The notes under the pieces were generated by a model that was not told where the DNA came from, ran no database searches, and saw only the letters and a program-made list of their open reading frames with translations. From Candidatus Zipacnadum vermilionense (lineage in GTDB: Bacteria > Armatimonadota > Zipacnadia > Zipacnadales > Zipacnadaceae), in assembly GCA_029821755.1 (NCBI GenBank), contig JALGSV010000011.1, positions 1-64,000 on the forward strand: a DNA stretch of 64,000 nucleotides, read 5' to 3'. Numbering within the stretch: position 1 is the stretch's first letter; every line of letters starts with the position of its first letter. This document shows positions 50,141 to 60,034 of the stretch, piece by piece. The position numbers and the translations under genes are program-made.

Positions 50141-53100
50141 ATGCCAAGTCGCCGCTTCGCTTCCTCCACGCCCGCTACCGTTGCCCTGGCCGGGGCTACC
50201 ATTGTCCTGCCGCGCCGGGCCCATGAGACCGTCCGGCTGGCCGCCGGGGAGTTGGCCCGCTATCTGTATCTGCTCACTGGCGAGGTGAGCCCGCTGGCCG
50301 ACAAGCTGCCGGAGAGCGGCGTCGCCGTGGTGCTGCACCGCAAGCTGGCCGCGACGTGTGGCGTCAAGGCGTCTAAGGCAGACCAGAGCTACCGGTTGGC
50401 GGTAGCGCATGAGGGAAAGCTGACCTGCCTGTGTATCGCCGCGCCACAGCCGGCCGGGATGCTCTATGGGGTGTATGGTCTGCTGGAGGACCTGGGGATG
50501 GGCTTCTACGCGGGCGGGGATACCTTCCCAGAGTTGCCCGCGCCGGCGCGCGTACCCGCCGACCTGGATCGCACCGAGGCCCCGGCCTTCAAGATGCGGG
50601 GGAACATGCTGCACTATAACTTCCTGTGTGGCCCGACCGACTGGGGCCTGGGGGACTACAAGTTCTACTTCGATCAACTAGCCCGGATGCGCGGCAATGT
50701 GCTGCTGATGCACTGGTATGACGGCGAGCCGGGGGCGGCGTATGAGGTGGACGGGGAGTACCTGGCCGGCGGGGTGACGCCCAATTCGCTTACCCGCCCC
50801 TGGGGCGCGCTGAAATCGCTGCGGACCTCGCAGTTCTACTTCGACACCGGGCGGTTCTTCGGCGAGGAGATCTTCTCCAGCCCGGCGGGGGCAGGTCTGC
50901 CGGACCTGCTGACGGAGGTCAAGCGATCGGAAGAGATGTGGGCCGAGGCGACGCGGTATGCACGGACGGCAGGGATCCATGTGGCGGCGGGGTTTGAGGC
51001 GCCGCGGGGGGACCCGACCGAGGCGAAGACGGTCGAGAACTTCCGGGCACGGGTCCGGCAGTTCCTGGGACGCAACCCGCATATCTCGCACTTCGCGCTG
51101 TGGCAGCACGAGTCGGGGAGCTGTACCGGCAGCCAGCCGCCGGCGAAGGGGACCTCTGCGGCGAAGCTGCACGCGGAGCAGCACGAGCTGTTCGCGTACC
51201 TGGGGACCGAGCGGCGCGTGTGGGAGGCCATCCGGTACGGACGGTTCGCGGCAATTGCGGCGGAGGCGTTGGCGGAGGAGCGGCCGGGAATGCCGATGGT
51301 GGTGGTCGGCTGGGGTGGCGACCGCTGGATGCGGTTCGCCGACTTCTGCCTGGCCTACGACAAGTTGCTCCCGTCCAACGTGATCTTCACCTGCCACGAC
51401 AACATCGACGCCTCGTTCGGGCCGAACGTGAGTACGCCCTGGGGAGAACTGCCGCCGGAGCGTGAGCGCTGGGCCATGCCGTGGGTGGAGGGGGATATCG
51501 ACGACTGCTGGGTGCGCCAGCCGCACGTGGAGTCGCTGGGCAAGCTAGCGCCGGACGCCCTGCAGAAGGGCTGCCAAGGCTTGCTCACGCTGCAGTGGCG
51601 GACCCGGGACGTGGAGGAGGAGACGGGGTACATCGCCCGCTTCGCCTGGGACACCTCACTAACCCCGGACCAGTTCTACCGCACCAAGGCGCGGCATGAG
51701 TTCGGGCCCGACCAGGAAGAAGCGATGGGGAAGGCACTGGGGACGCTGCAACGCCTGGGAGCGCGCTGGACCGGGGTGCGGGGCACGGCGGAGTGCACGG
51801 GGATGCGCTGGAGCGGCTGGGTGCCGCATCTGCCCTTTGAGGTGGAAGACGCGGTCGAGCACCTACTGCCCAAAGCCGCGCAGGTGGTGGAGATGCTGTC
51901 CGAGGTGCCGCCGGAGAACGAGGACGCCGAGGCGGGGGCCTTCCACCTGCGGGGGCTGGGCGAGAAGCTCAAGAGGGTCAAGCATGACTCGAGCCGCTTC
52001 GGCGTGGCGGAGATGAAGGAGCAGGTCAAGCGCCTGCGGGCCCTGGCTGACGAGAAAGATCGCAAGCGCCTGCGGCGGGGTCTGTGGGAGATCGAAGAAG
52101 CGGTATACGCCCTGCGTGCCCCGCTGGTGGCGGCAGGTATGAGCAGCCGCTCCTTCCAGGCGATTGACGGCTTCCTCATCGGCATCCACCACCTGCAGCG
52201 CAACGCAGGCGCCAGTTGGCACGTGCCAGTGGTCCGCAGGCTACGCAAGCAACTGACGCGGCTGCGGGAGCGGTACTTGGAGGAGGGCCGCCTGGCGCGT
52301 CTGGAGCGGCTGGACTTCCTGGCTGCGACCATGGATTTCGCCCTGGGGTATGACTCGACGGTGAAGTTGGTGGCGGACGGGGAACTGGCGGATAAGGCGA
52401 TCGCCGCCGCGGCCCAGGCGCGGGACAAAGGCAACGCGAAGAAGGCGGCCCAGATCGCGGCGGAGGCATACGAGGCGGTGCGCGAGGCCGGCATGCAGGG
52501 GGCCCTCGAAGCCTATACGAACAAGCTGACCACGCGCTGCGACTTTGGGGTGCTGTGTACGCTGAATGTCAAGCCGATGCCGCTGTACTGGCAGAGCCTA
52601 GCGGCCTTGGAGGAGTTCTTCCCCGCCGTCCCCCCACGGCAGGTGCAGGCGCGCGGCCAAGCCGAGGAAGCGTGGATCTCGTGGCAGCCCTCGGGCAAAG
52701 GGGTGGCCCAGAACCTGTACCGGCGCAAGTCGGGCCGGCCGTGGCAGCGAGTGAACGCGGCGCCGCTGGCGAGGGACTGCGGTATGTTCGTGGACCGGCC
52801 CAAGGCGGGAGAATGGCAGTATGCGGTGACGGCGCTGGATGAGAAGGGCTGGGAGAGCCCGCGGTCGCACGTGGGCCACGCCACCGTCGGGCTGGTCACG
52901 CCGCCCCGGATTGTGGCCTGCCAGCCCTACAGCCACGCGGCTGCCGGGGAGGACCTGGTGGTGCGGGTGAATGTGGTGAGCGACCGGGAGGTGGAGACGG
53001 TAGCAGTGGTGTTCCGCAAGGCGGGCGAAGAGGCGTGGCAGTGGACGCCGATGCTGCCGCGGTTCCGGGAGTCGTGGCAGGGGGCCATCCCCGGTGAGGA

Positions 53101-53218
53101 AATACGGGAGGGGACGCTGGAGTTCTTCGTGGTAGCCGCCGAGGCCGAGGGCGCCACGAGCGCCTGGCCGGTGACGGCGGAGGACCTGCCCTGGAGCGTG
53201 ACGGTGATGGGGAAATGA
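50141..53218 (+). CDS. 1025-aa glycosidase-like multi-domain protein
   Basis: A large cytoplasmic protein. Residues 20-130 fit a GH20b/alpha-glucuronidase-type N-terminal domain (HETVRLAAGELARYLYLLTG, YGVYGLLEDLGMGFYAGGDTF). Residues 145-500 look like a TIM barrel (YFDQLARMRGNVLLMHWYD, GIHVAAGFEAPRGDP, PMVVVGWGGDRWMRFADF, VIFTCHDNIDASFGPN). A long helical region (about 560-790) and two beta-rich Ig/fibronectin-like domains at the C-terminus follow. It resembles GH115/GH67-style proteins, but I cannot assign the family. No signal peptide. The ATG at 50141 has AGGGAGG upstream. Confidence 0.65.
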   Translation: MPSRRFASSTPATVALAGATIVLPRRAHETVRLAAGELARYLYLLTGEVSPLADKLPESGVAVVLHRKLAATCGVKASKADQSYRLAVAHEGKLTCLCIAAPQPAGMLYGVYGLLEDLGMGFYAGGDTFPELPAPARVPADLDRTEAPAFKMRGNMLHYNFLCGPTDWGLGDYKFYFDQLARMRGNVLLMHWYDGEPGAAYEVDGEYLAGGVTPNSLTRPWGALKSLRTSQFYFDTGRFFGEEIFSSPAGAGLPDLLTEVKRSEEMWAEATRYARTAGIHVAAGFEAPRGDPTEAKTVENFRARVRQFLGRNPHISHFALWQHESGSCTGSQPPAKGTSAAKLHAEQHELFAYLGTERRVWEAIRYGRFAAIAAEALAEERPGMPMVVVGWGGDRWMRFADFCLAYDKLLPSNVIFTCHDNIDASFGPNVSTPWGELPPERERWAMPWVEGDIDDCWVRQPHVESLGKLAPDALQKGCQGLLTLQWRTRDVEEETGYIARFAWDTSLTPDQFYRTKARHEFGPDQEEAMGKALGTLQRLGARWTGVRGTAECTGMRWSGWVPHLPFEVEDAVEHLLPKAAQVVEMLSEVPPENEDAEAGAFHLRGLGEKLKRVKHDSSRFGVAEMKEQVKRLRALADEKDRKRLRRGLWEIEEAVYALRAPLVAAGMSSRSFQAIDGFLIGIHHLQRNAGASWHVPVVRRLRKQLTRLRERYLEEGRLARLERLDFLAATMDFALGYDSTVKLVADGELADKAIAAAAQARDKGNAKKAAQIAAEAYEAVREAGMQGALEAYTNKLTTRCDFGVLCTLNVKPMPLYWQSLAALEEFFPAVPPRQVQARGQAEEAWISWQPSGKGVAQNLYRRKSGRPWQRVNAAPLARDCGMFVDRPKAGEWQYAVTALDEKGWESPRSHVGHATVGLVTPPRIVACQPYSHAAAGEDLVVRVNVVSDREVETVAVVFRKAGEEAWQWTPMLPRFRESWQGAIPGEEIREGTLEFFVVAAEAEGATSAWPVTAEDLPWSVTVMGK

Positions 53219-53375
53219 TGAATGATGAATGTGGGGGGGAGCGGAGGAAGTACTTGGATGTGCCGGAGGAGCAGGTGAGGTTGCAGCGAGAGAGGTGCGA
53301 GGGGTGCGCGGCACGGCTTCGTACCTGCTGACGGAAGCGCATAGTGCTCACCGAATACGCTGCGAGGAGGCCATC

Positions 53376-54290
53376 ATGGAGAACCTGATCTGGAAGAACA
53401 AGGCCGGAGCCAGAACCCTGACTTCGACCCCCTTCAAGACGGAAGAAACCTTCGAGACGACCGTCTTCAATACTCCGGACATACTGGGCGAGGTGTTTCT
53501 GCTCAAACGACAGGTACGCGGAGGTGGTAAATCAGAAATCCCGGACATCATCGGCATTGACAAGGACGGGAACGTCTGCATCATTGAGATGAAGAACGTC
53601 GCCGTAGACGCGTCCATTATCTCTCAAGTTCTGCGGTATGCCATCTGGGCCGAAACAAATCCGGATTCCATCAAAGCGCTGTGGCTGGAGTGTAACAGCA
53701 AACCTGATGACATTGAGGTGGCGTGGGAGGGCCTACAAGTCCGGATCCTGGTGGTGGCGCCGAGTATCTCGCATTCCACGCTGGACGTCGTTGACAAGAT
53801 TAACTACCCCGTCGACCTCATCGAGGTCCGACGGTGGGCGGAAGACGAGAATGAGTTCATGCTGGTGCAGCGCCTGGAACCTCCAAAGCCCAGACACGTC
53901 ACGCCCGTGACAGGCCTGGGGGTTTACGACGACGACTTTTACCTGACTAACCGCAATCGCCAGTCTGCGAAGGTGTTTCTCCGCTATGTGCGCGAGGTCG
54001 AGGCCGTCGTCAAGAAGCACGGATGGGCGCTTGAGACCAAGCGCAACAAGGCCTATGTCGCATTCAAGGCCGGCTTCTTCATTGCGTTCCAGGTCGAATG
54101 GATTGGCACCAAGACGTTCGCGTTTGGTGTCAAACTGCCCGAGGATGAGGCGAAGCAACTACCTCCAGAGATGACCAAGTACGTCAAGGAATGGAAGTAC
54201 GCCTCGTACTACATCGAGCCAGGGAAGACGAGGACGGGTGACTTCATCCCCTTGTTCGAGGCCGCCTACAAGCGGCTCGTTGGTGAGTAG
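53376..54290 (+). CDS. NucS/DUF91-like PD-(D/E)xK nuclease
   Basis: A 304-aa protein. The N-terminal part has the order expected of NucS/RecB-like nucleases: TPFKTEETFETTVFNTPDILG, then IPDIIGIDKDGNVCIIEMKN, with the catalytic D57, E71 and K73 of the PD-(D/E)xK motif, then SIISQVLRYA. The C-terminal half (about 200-304) is similar to the DUF5655-type helical/beta tail. The start ATG 53376 has GAGGAGG 5 bases upstream. A role in DNA repair or restriction is inferred. The codons look less GC-biased than flanking genes. Confidence 0.75.
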   Translation: MENLIWKNKAGARTLTSTPFKTEETFETTVFNTPDILGEVFLLKRQVRGGGKSEIPDIIGIDKDGNVCIIEMKNVAVDASIISQVLRYAIWAETNPDSIKALWLECNSKPDDIEVAWEGLQVRILVVAPSISHSTLDVVDKINYPVDLIEVRRWAEDENEFMLVQRLEPPKPRHVTPVTGLGVYDDDFYLTNRNRQSAKVFLRYVREVEAVVKKHGWALETKRNKAYVAFKAGFFIAFQVEWIGTKTFAFGVKLPEDEAKQLPPEMTKYVKEWKYASYYIEPGKTRTGDFIPLFEAAYKRLVGE

Positions 54291-54338
54291 GCGGGGGAAC
54301 AAGCCATCAATCTGCCTCCGAGTCGCAGGAGATACCCT

Positions 54339-55253
54339 ATGAGCAATGACATCGCCGCCCGCCGGGCCGAACTCTACTCCCTGCTTGGGGAGCTCCCCGA
54401 GCGCGACTACCCGATCTCCTGCGAGAAGGTCCTGGAGGAAGAGCGCGAGGGGTACGTCCTGGAGAAACTGTCGTTGGACCTGAATGGGGTCGAGCCGGTG
54501 CCGGCCTTCTTCGTACGACCGAAGGGGCTGACGGGACCGGCCCCGACGATCCTGTACAACCACTTCCACGGGGGGCAGTACCCCTACGGCAAGCTGGAGC
54601 TCTTGGAGGGCTCGCGGCTAGGGTGGCAGGACCCGCCCTGGGCCGTCGAGCTGACCCGGCGCGGGTGGTGCGCCTTCTGCGCCGATACCTGGGCCTTCGG
54701 TGAGCGCCGCGGGCGGACGGAGAGCGAGATCTTCAAGCACATGCTCTGGTACGGCCGGGTGATGTGGGGGATGATGGTCTACGACAGCTTGCGGGCGGTG
54801 GACTATCTGGTGTCACGGCCGGAGGTGGACGCGGGGCGGCTGGGGACCATGGGCCTGTCCATGGGCAGCACCATGGCCTGGTGGACAGCGGCCCTGGACG
54901 AGCGGATCAAGGTGTGCGTGGATGTGTGCTGCCTGACCGATTTCCAAGCGCTGATCGAGAGCCGGGGCCTGGACGGCCACGGGCTGTACTACTATGTCCC
55001 CAGCCTGCTCAAGCACTTCACCGCCGCCCAGATCAACGCCCTCATCGCCCCCCGCCCGCACCTGAGCCTGAACGGCAACTACGACCGGCTGACCCCGCCC
55101 GCGGGGCTGGATCGGGTAGACGCGGAACTCAAGCAGGTCTACGCCGAGGCTGGGGTGCCGGAGGCCTGGAAACTGCTGCGGTATGAGACGGGCCATTTCG
55201 AGACGGCGGATATGAGGAAGAGGATTGTGGAGTGGCTGGAGAGGTGGATGTAG
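54339..55253 (+). CDS. Alpha/beta-hydrolase esterase A (dienelactone hydrolase-like)
   Basis: A 304-aa alpha/beta-hydrolase. The nucleophile elbow is GLSMGST, the catalytic His is in ETGHFE near the end, and an Asp is in NYDRLTP or thereabouts. No signal peptide. A paralogue (57723-58634) is alike over the full length, about three quarters identical by eye. The ATG has CAGGAG upstream. An acyl- or acetyl-esterase acting on sugars is likely from context, not proved. Confidence 0.85.
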   Translation: MSNDIAARRAELYSLLGELPERDYPISCEKVLEEEREGYVLEKLSLDLNGVEPVPAFFVRPKGLTGPAPTILYNHFHGGQYPYGKLELLEGSRLGWQDPPWAVELTRRGWCAFCADTWAFGERRGRTESEIFKHMLWYGRVMWGMMVYDSLRAVDYLVSRPEVDAGRLGTMGLSMGSTMAWWTAALDERIKVCVDVCCLTDFQALIESRGLDGHGLYYYVPSLLKHFTAAQINALIAPRPHLSLNGNYDRLTPPAGLDRVDAELKQVYAEAGVPEAWKLLRYETGHFETADMRKRIVEWLERWM

Positions 55254-55315
55254 GAGACGCGGCTTGGGTAAGATTGCGGAGGGATCGTCGCCCTAGACCG
55301 ACGCGAGCGGGCGCC

Positions 55316-55768
55316 TCACACTCCGGCCCCCCTTCCTCGCGGCAGCGTCCCTGTCCGAGACGTGGCAGAGGCGGCGGGAACAGAGCACTCGCACGCCTTC
55401 TTGATGTACCCGTCGTATACTGTTTCCCCAAGGTACTTGCGCAGCCAGTCGGAAGCCTCCCTCAGATATGCCAGCCCCAGGTCGGTCGTCCTGTAAGTCA
55501 ACTCCGAGTTCTCGGCTTCCAGCCGCCCCAGTGCAGAGAGGGCTCCCAACTGCTCGCCGACGTTGTTTGCATACCCAGTGTCAAAATAGAACTCGTCTGA
55601 TTGAACATCGTCGAGTACGGCGTCTACCTCCCTGAGAATCTCGAGTACCGTGCGCGCCTCACATGCCGCTACAAGTAGCAGGTACTCAGTGGCACGCACG
55701 CGCCTCGCCTGCATTAAGGCGTCGGCTAACTCAAGATCGAACAAGTTGATCTTCTCCGTTTGCGCCAT
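55316..55768 (-). CDS. Small hypothetical protein next to the HD gene
   Basis: A 150-aa, mostly helical protein (LFDLELADALMQARRVRATE, LLLVAACEARTVLEILREVD) with a basic, low-complexity tail. Not recognised. It starts 22 bp after the stop of the upstream HD-domain gene, so the two are likely cotranscribed. It may be the regulator or partner of the HD enzyme. Confidence 0.6.
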   Translation of the reverse strand: MAQTEKINLFDLELADALMQARRVRATEYLLLVAACEARTVLEILREVDAVLDDVQSDEFYFDTGYANNVGEQLGALSALGRLEAENSELTYRTTDLGLAYLREASDWLRKYLGETVYDGYIKKACECSVPAASATSRTGTLPRGRGAGV

Positions 55769-55790
55769 CGTCGTTTTCTCCTTCTAAGGG

Positions 55791-57551
55791 CTAAGACGGA
55801 GTTGCCGCAGAGTAGGTCCGGGCAAACCATGTCTTGATCGCCGAGACCATTGCATTCTTGGCCGTCTCCCTCAGCGCGACGCGCTCGGCACGTTCGGTAG
55901 GCAGGCCGTCCCGAAGGGTCACGTAGGCCTGGAAGAACTGAAGCTTCTTATTGACATCCCGCAGGCTCAAGATGAGAGGGGACGCCTCCGGCAGAGGTGT
56001 CACCGTACCGTCTTCGTCGTTGTAGAGGTCGTAGGACTCGCGGGCGCCATAGTTGAACGGCCTGAAGAACGTTACGTTGACTAGGAAGAACCCAGCAACG
56101 TCGTCGGACTGCAGAGCTAGATTGGCTTCTCTCTCCAGTTCCATACGGCTGTGGCGTTCGCGAAGGTATTTGGTCGCGAGCCAGTTGAGGGCGTAACCGT
56201 CCTCCTCGATCATGCCCCTAATCATGTCTTCTTCATGCTTGACGTTGCCCTTCAGCACGTCACCTTCCTTGATCGTACCGGTGAAGGACTCAAGCAACGT
56301 GCCGTTCGACTGTCCGTATTCGCTGGCGTCTTTCCACAAGGAGAGCCCGCTTCGCCGACGGAAGAGAATCTCCTCCAGAAGCAACTTCATGTCCAGGAGA
56401 CTATCTTCGTCAAGCGACGTCTCCTCTGGCTCGTCCAGCGCACTGAGGGTCGCAACGTACGCTGCCTTCAACCGCTCGATCACGTAGTGATCATCAAAGA
56501 AATGCTGATGGAGTGCCGGCGGGATGAAGTCGGAACGACTGTGGTGCATCGACAAATCCAGACCGGAATACGGATGTGACGTTGCGCAGGTCTTCTTTAA
56601 CACTATGATTCGTCGGAGTACTTCCTGCAGGATCGTGTTGGTTGCTACCACCCTGCGATGGTACCCTTGCCACCGATAGAGCTTGTACCGCTCCACCACG
56701 ACCCCTTCGACCGCGCTGAGGGCTTTGCGCGTCGGGCAAAAACGGTAAGAGCCGTCACTATGCGCCAGGCGCATGCCGTCCATAACCCGATCGAGGTCAA
56801 ACCCACCGAAACCGGAGCCGCTGGTTCTCCCATCCCTTGCCAGGTAGTCCGCCCGGTCGGCGTCGATGTCCCCAGCCAGGATGCCTCGGAGGGCTCGAGT
56901 AGCGGTGCCGCTGTCTGGCGGCTCCGTCAGAATGGCCTCCGCAATGTCGACCCAGAGGCCTCCGGCATCGCGCAACTCCTGGTCTGCTCGCATAATCAGC
57001 ACGCCCAGGACCTCATGGAAGGCCATGTCGCTTTCTCTGCGGAGCTCCACTATGGTCTTCTGCTCCTGCTCTCCGTAGATGTGGGGAAGCAGGTCGTCCA
57101 TCACTTGCTCTGACGTATGGGAGAAGGGCGGAGAACCGACATCATGGAGCAGCCCCGCAGCCCTGAGTGCTTGCTGGACGGCATTCTCCAATTGTTCGGC
57201 AGAACCGTTAGGATCAAAGTGATCCTTGACGCCTGCGTCCACACCCTTCTCCGTCAACAAGGCGGTCACCTCTTGCGCGCAACGGCCCAAGAAGTATTGC
57301 CGCATTTGGGTAGAGACGGCGCTGTTGTGGAGCGCCCCGGCCAACATCCGCGACGCCAAGTGCATGGTGCCCAACGAGTGCTCGAACCGAGTGCCGGAAG
57401 CGCAGGGAAAAGTCAGATAGGTAGTGGCATTCTGCTTGATGTGTCGGAGCCGCTGGAAAGCAGCCGTGTCGATGACTCGGAGCTCCACAGGAGTGACGCC
57501 GATGTAGCCGTGCAAGGTGTCCCTGAATGAGGCGGCTACATGTGGGTACAT
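55791..57551 (-). CDS. HD-domain phosphohydrolase (dGTPase/SAMHD1-like)
   Basis: A 586-aa HD protein. The metal-binding residues are H58 in RFEHSLGTMHLASRM, the His-Asp in GLLHDVGSPPFSHTSEQVM, and the later Asp in DADRADYLARDG, as in dNTP triphosphohydrolases and SAMHD1-like proteins. The start at 57551 was chosen because GAAGG precedes it; a longer form to 57581 lacks one. A strong promoter and a leader hairpin lie upstream. dNTPases of this type can act in phage defence; the flanking unrelated esterases and the different codon use suggest an inserted module. The exact reaction is not certain. Confidence 0.8.
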   Translation of the reverse strand: MYPHVAASFRDTLHGYIGVTPVELRVIDTAAFQRLRHIKQNATTYLTFPCASGTRFEHSLGTMHLASRMLAGALHNSAVSTQMRQYFLGRCAQEVTALLTEKGVDAGVKDHFDPNGSAEQLENAVQQALRAAGLLHDVGSPPFSHTSEQVMDDLLPHIYGEQEQKTIVELRRESDMAFHEVLGVLIMRADQELRDAGGLWVDIAEAILTEPPDSGTATRALRGILAGDIDADRADYLARDGRTSGSGFGGFDLDRVMDGMRLAHSDGSYRFCPTRKALSAVEGVVVERYKLYRWQGYHRRVVATNTILQEVLRRIIVLKKTCATSHPYSGLDLSMHHSRSDFIPPALHQHFFDDHYVIERLKAAYVATLSALDEPEETSLDEDSLLDMKLLLEEILFRRRSGLSLWKDASEYGQSNGTLLESFTGTIKEGDVLKGNVKHEEDMIRGMIEEDGYALNWLATKYLRERHSRMELEREANLALQSDDVAGFFLVNVTFFRPFNYGARESYDLYNDEDGTVTPLPEASPLILSLRDVNKKLQFFQAYVTLRDGLPTERAERVALRETAKNAMVSAIKTWFARTYSAATPS

Positions 57552-57597
57552 TTTGCCTTCGCCGAGGGGAGGAATCGGCACGGGAGGTACTGACCTG

Positions 57598-57628
57598 GAC
57601 CCCGCAATGCCAGAACCGCTTGCGGGTC
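57598..57628 (-). other. Leader hairpin of the HD gene
   Basis: GACCCGCAA and TTGCGGGGTC (with one bulged G) form a stem in the 5' untranslated region between the promoter and the HD start codon. Role unknown; could be a regulatory RNA structure or a fragment of a repeat. Confidence 0.4.
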
Positions 57629-57646
57629 ACTGCAAGAACGGTTGCG

Positions 57647-57675
57647 ATATTACGCGCCTCGTGGTACTTCGTCAA
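57647..57675 (-). promoter_or_regulatory. Strong promoter of the HD gene
   Basis: On the minus strand TTGACG (57675-57670) and TAATAT (57652-57647) lie 17 bp apart. The transcript would start near 57640 and have a leader of about 90 bases. It lies back to back with the second esterase gene. Confidence 0.6.
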
Positions 57676-57722
57676 GGCTTTCCCTCAATTAAATGGAACA
57701 AAGTTTCCTAAGGTGACAACCA

Positions 57723-58634
57723 ATGTTCGACCATGCATCAGCCCGCACCGAGCTCTGGTCCCTGCTGGGGGACTTGCCCGACCGGGACCGGCCCATATCC
57801 TGCGAAACGGTGCTCATCGAGGAACGCGAGGACTATATCCTCGAGAAGCTGGCGCTGGACCTGAACGGGATCGAGTCGGTGCCGGCTTTCTTCGTCAAGC
57901 CCAAGGGAACGGCCGCCCAGCCCCGCCCCGCGATCCTCTACAATCACTGGCACGCCGGGCAGTACGACCTGGGCAAGCGGGAGCTGCTGGAGGGGAACAT
58001 GGGTCTGCAGGACCCGCCCTATGCGGTGGAACTGGCCCGGCGGGGGTACTGCGCGCTGGCCATTGACGACTGGAACTTCGGCGAGCGGCGCGGGCGGACG
58101 GAGTCGGAACTATTCAAGGCCATGCTCTGGCAGGGGCAGGTCCTGTGGGGGATGATGGCCTACGACAGCGTGCGGGCGGTGGACTACCTGGTGAGCCGCC
58201 CGGACGTGGACGCGGCGCGCTTGGGGACCCTCGGCATCTCCCTGGGCAGCACCATGGCCTGGTGGGTGGCGGCGCTGGACGAGCGTATCAAGGTCTGCGT
58301 GGATATCTGCTGCCTGACCGACTTCCACACGCTCATCGAGGTGCAGGGCCTCGACGGTCACGGCATTTTCTACTTCGTGCCCAAGCTGCTCCAGCACTTC
58401 AGCACGGGGAAGATCAACGCGCTGATCGCCCCCCGGCCGCATTTGGCGCTGGCGGGCAACTACGACCGCCTCACCCCGCCGGCGGGCCTGGACCGGATCG
58501 ACCTGGAGCTGCGCGAGACCTACGCCGAGAGGGGCCACGCCGACGCCTGGAAGCTGCTACGCTACGATACCGGCCACTTCGAGACGGCGCATGGGCGAGC
58601 GGAGATCGTCAAGTGGTTGGAGAAGTGGCTGTAG
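57723..58634 (+). CDS. Alpha/beta-hydrolase esterase B, paralogue of esterase A
   Basis: A 303-aa alpha/beta-hydrolase collinear with the product of 54339-55253: the same start pattern ([19 protein letters not shown] against [19 protein letters not shown]), the same elbow G-x-S-x-GST (here GISLGST) and the same ending (DTGHFETA). The two genes lie in the same orientation on either side of the HD-domain module. It may have arisen by tandem duplication, with later insertion of the HD module between the copies. Confidence 0.85.
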   Translation: MFDHASARTELWSLLGDLPDRDRPISCETVLIEEREDYILEKLALDLNGIESVPAFFVKPKGTAAQPRPAILYNHWHAGQYDLGKRELLEGNMGLQDPPYAVELARRGYCALAIDDWNFGERRGRTESELFKAMLWQGQVLWGMMAYDSVRAVDYLVSRPDVDAARLGTLGISLGSTMAWWVAALDERIKVCVDICCLTDFHTLIEVQGLDGHGIFYFVPKLLQHFSTGKINALIAPRPHLALAGNYDRLTPPAGLDRIDLELRETYAERGHADAWKLLRYDTGHFETAHGRAEIVKWLEKWL

Positions 58635-58670
58635 GGAGGTCGTCGGTCACTGGTCGATGGCGCTGAGGGG

Positions 58671-59456
58671 CTAAACGGCCGGTGCGAGTGGTTGGTTGGT
58701 TAGGGCTGCCCCGATCCCGCCGTCCTCCAAGGACCGAATCTCCGTCAGCACCGGCGCGGTCTGGTACACATCCACCCGCGCCGCCCAGCGGACGTCCGCC
58801 TCGCAACCGACCTCCACCAAGCGGCGGCCGTGGTCCGTGCGCAGGAAGGCGCGGGGCAGACGCTTCTCGCCGACGCGGACGAACAGGGCGCGCGCGGCAC
58901 GGGCGGCGTCGTTGGCTACGCGCGCGGTGGGGAAGTACTCTTCCAGCTTGCGGATCAGGGCCCCGCAGGCCAGGTGGTCCTCCATATTGAAGCGGGTCTC
59001 ATCCTCCACACTGCCCGCGGGGACGAGAAGGAGGTCGGCGTCCAATTCCTGCACGGCCTGGCCGGCGGCACGGGCGACGGCGGTGGCGTTGACAGTAGTA
59101 CCGACGAAGAGGCGAGGGGCCGAAGCCGCCGCCACGCAGCACCGCGAGCAGTTGGACGACGTGAACACCACCGGCCCCGGCAGCCCCGGACAGCCGCAGC
59201 GCAGCGGCGCATTGCCATAGTCGCATCCCTCCACCCGCAGGCACTTCCTCTCCCCCACCAGGATCGTCTCCGGCCGCCGGCGCTTCTCGGCCAGGGCCTG
59301 CTCCACGTGCTCGACGACCATCACCTCCGTCGCCCCGAACTCCAGGAAGGAGGCGATAGTGGCGCTGGCCCGCAGGGCGTCCACCACCACGGTGACCAAC
59401 CCTTCCCGCGCTCCGCGTTCGGCACCAACGCGACCGGAATGAACCAGTATCCTCAT
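58671..59456 (-). CDS. comB: ComB-family 2-phosphosulfolactate phosphatase
   Basis: A 261-aa member of the ComB family. The magnesium/substrate region is VVVDALRASATIASFLEFGA near the N-terminus, followed by LVGERKCLRVEGCDYGNAP and VVFTSSNCSRCC. The family removes phosphate from 2-phosphosulfolactate in coenzyme M synthesis; in bacteria the true substrate is often unknown. No other coenzyme M gene is near. An alternative GTG start at 59462 exists. Confidence 0.85.
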   Translation of the reverse strand: MRILVHSGRVGAERGAREGLVTVVVDALRASATIASFLEFGATEVMVVEHVEQALAEKRRRPETILVGERKCLRVEGCDYGNAPLRCGCPGLPGPVVFTSSNCSRCCVAAASAPRLFVGTTVNATAVARAAGQAVQELDADLLLVPAGSVEDETRFNMEDHLACGALIRKLEEYFPTARVANDAARAARALFVRVGEKRLPRAFLRTDHGRRLVEVGCEADVRWAARVDVYQTAPVLTEIRSLEDGGIGAALTNQPLAPAV

Positions 59457-59628
59457 GGGCACACGTCGGTAGCGACGTCCTCCTGTCCGGCTGCTAGCCC
59501 TCGATCACCCTCTCCACGCGCCAGCTGGTTCCCCATCTTCCGTCACTCTCCCTCCCCCGCGGTGAACTTTCGCGCGCCTCGTCAGTCATAAGCTAGCGAA
59601 GCACTACCCGGACCGAGGACCTGATCTT

Positions 59629-59964
59629 GTGGACGAGAGCGCCGTCCGCGAACTGACCGACGAAACCTTTGAGAGCGAAGCCAGAGAGAAGCCCGGCTGG
59701 TGTGTAGTGGACTTCTACGCCATCTGGTGCCCGCACTGCAAGGCCTTCCGACCGATCTTCGAGGAGGCTGCCAGTGAATACGCCGGTCCGCTGCGCTTCT
59801 TCGCGGCCGATGTGGAGAAGTGCGAGGAGGCTGCTGCTGAAAGCGATATTCGCTCCATCCCCACCGTCATCATCTTCCACAATGGCGAGAAGGTGGACAC
59901 GCACACCGGCGGCATGACCCGCCCGGATCTGTGCGCCTGGCTGGAGGAGAAGACGGCGGAGTAG
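59629..59964 (+). CDS. Thioredoxin-like protein with CPHC active site
   Basis: A 111-aa cytoplasmic thioredoxin-fold protein. The active site is W33-C34-P35-H36-C37, a CPHC rather than the CGPC of thioredoxin 1; this resembles DsbA-like sites and raises the redox potential in other proteins. The cis-Pro loop RSIPTVIIF and an ending WLEEKTAE are present. GTG start at 59629 with GAGGA upstream. Confidence 0.88.
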   Translation: MDESAVRELTDETFESEAREKPGWCVVDFYAIWCPHCKAFRPIFEEAASEYAGPLRFFAADVEKCEEAAAESDIRSIPTVIIFHNGEKVDTHTGGMTRPDLCAWLEEKTAE

Positions 59965-60034
59965 GGACGAGCGGCGATGGTTGACGGGAGAGGAGAGCGG
60001 GTGAGGGGAGCGCAGTATGCGGGTCCCCCCCGCC

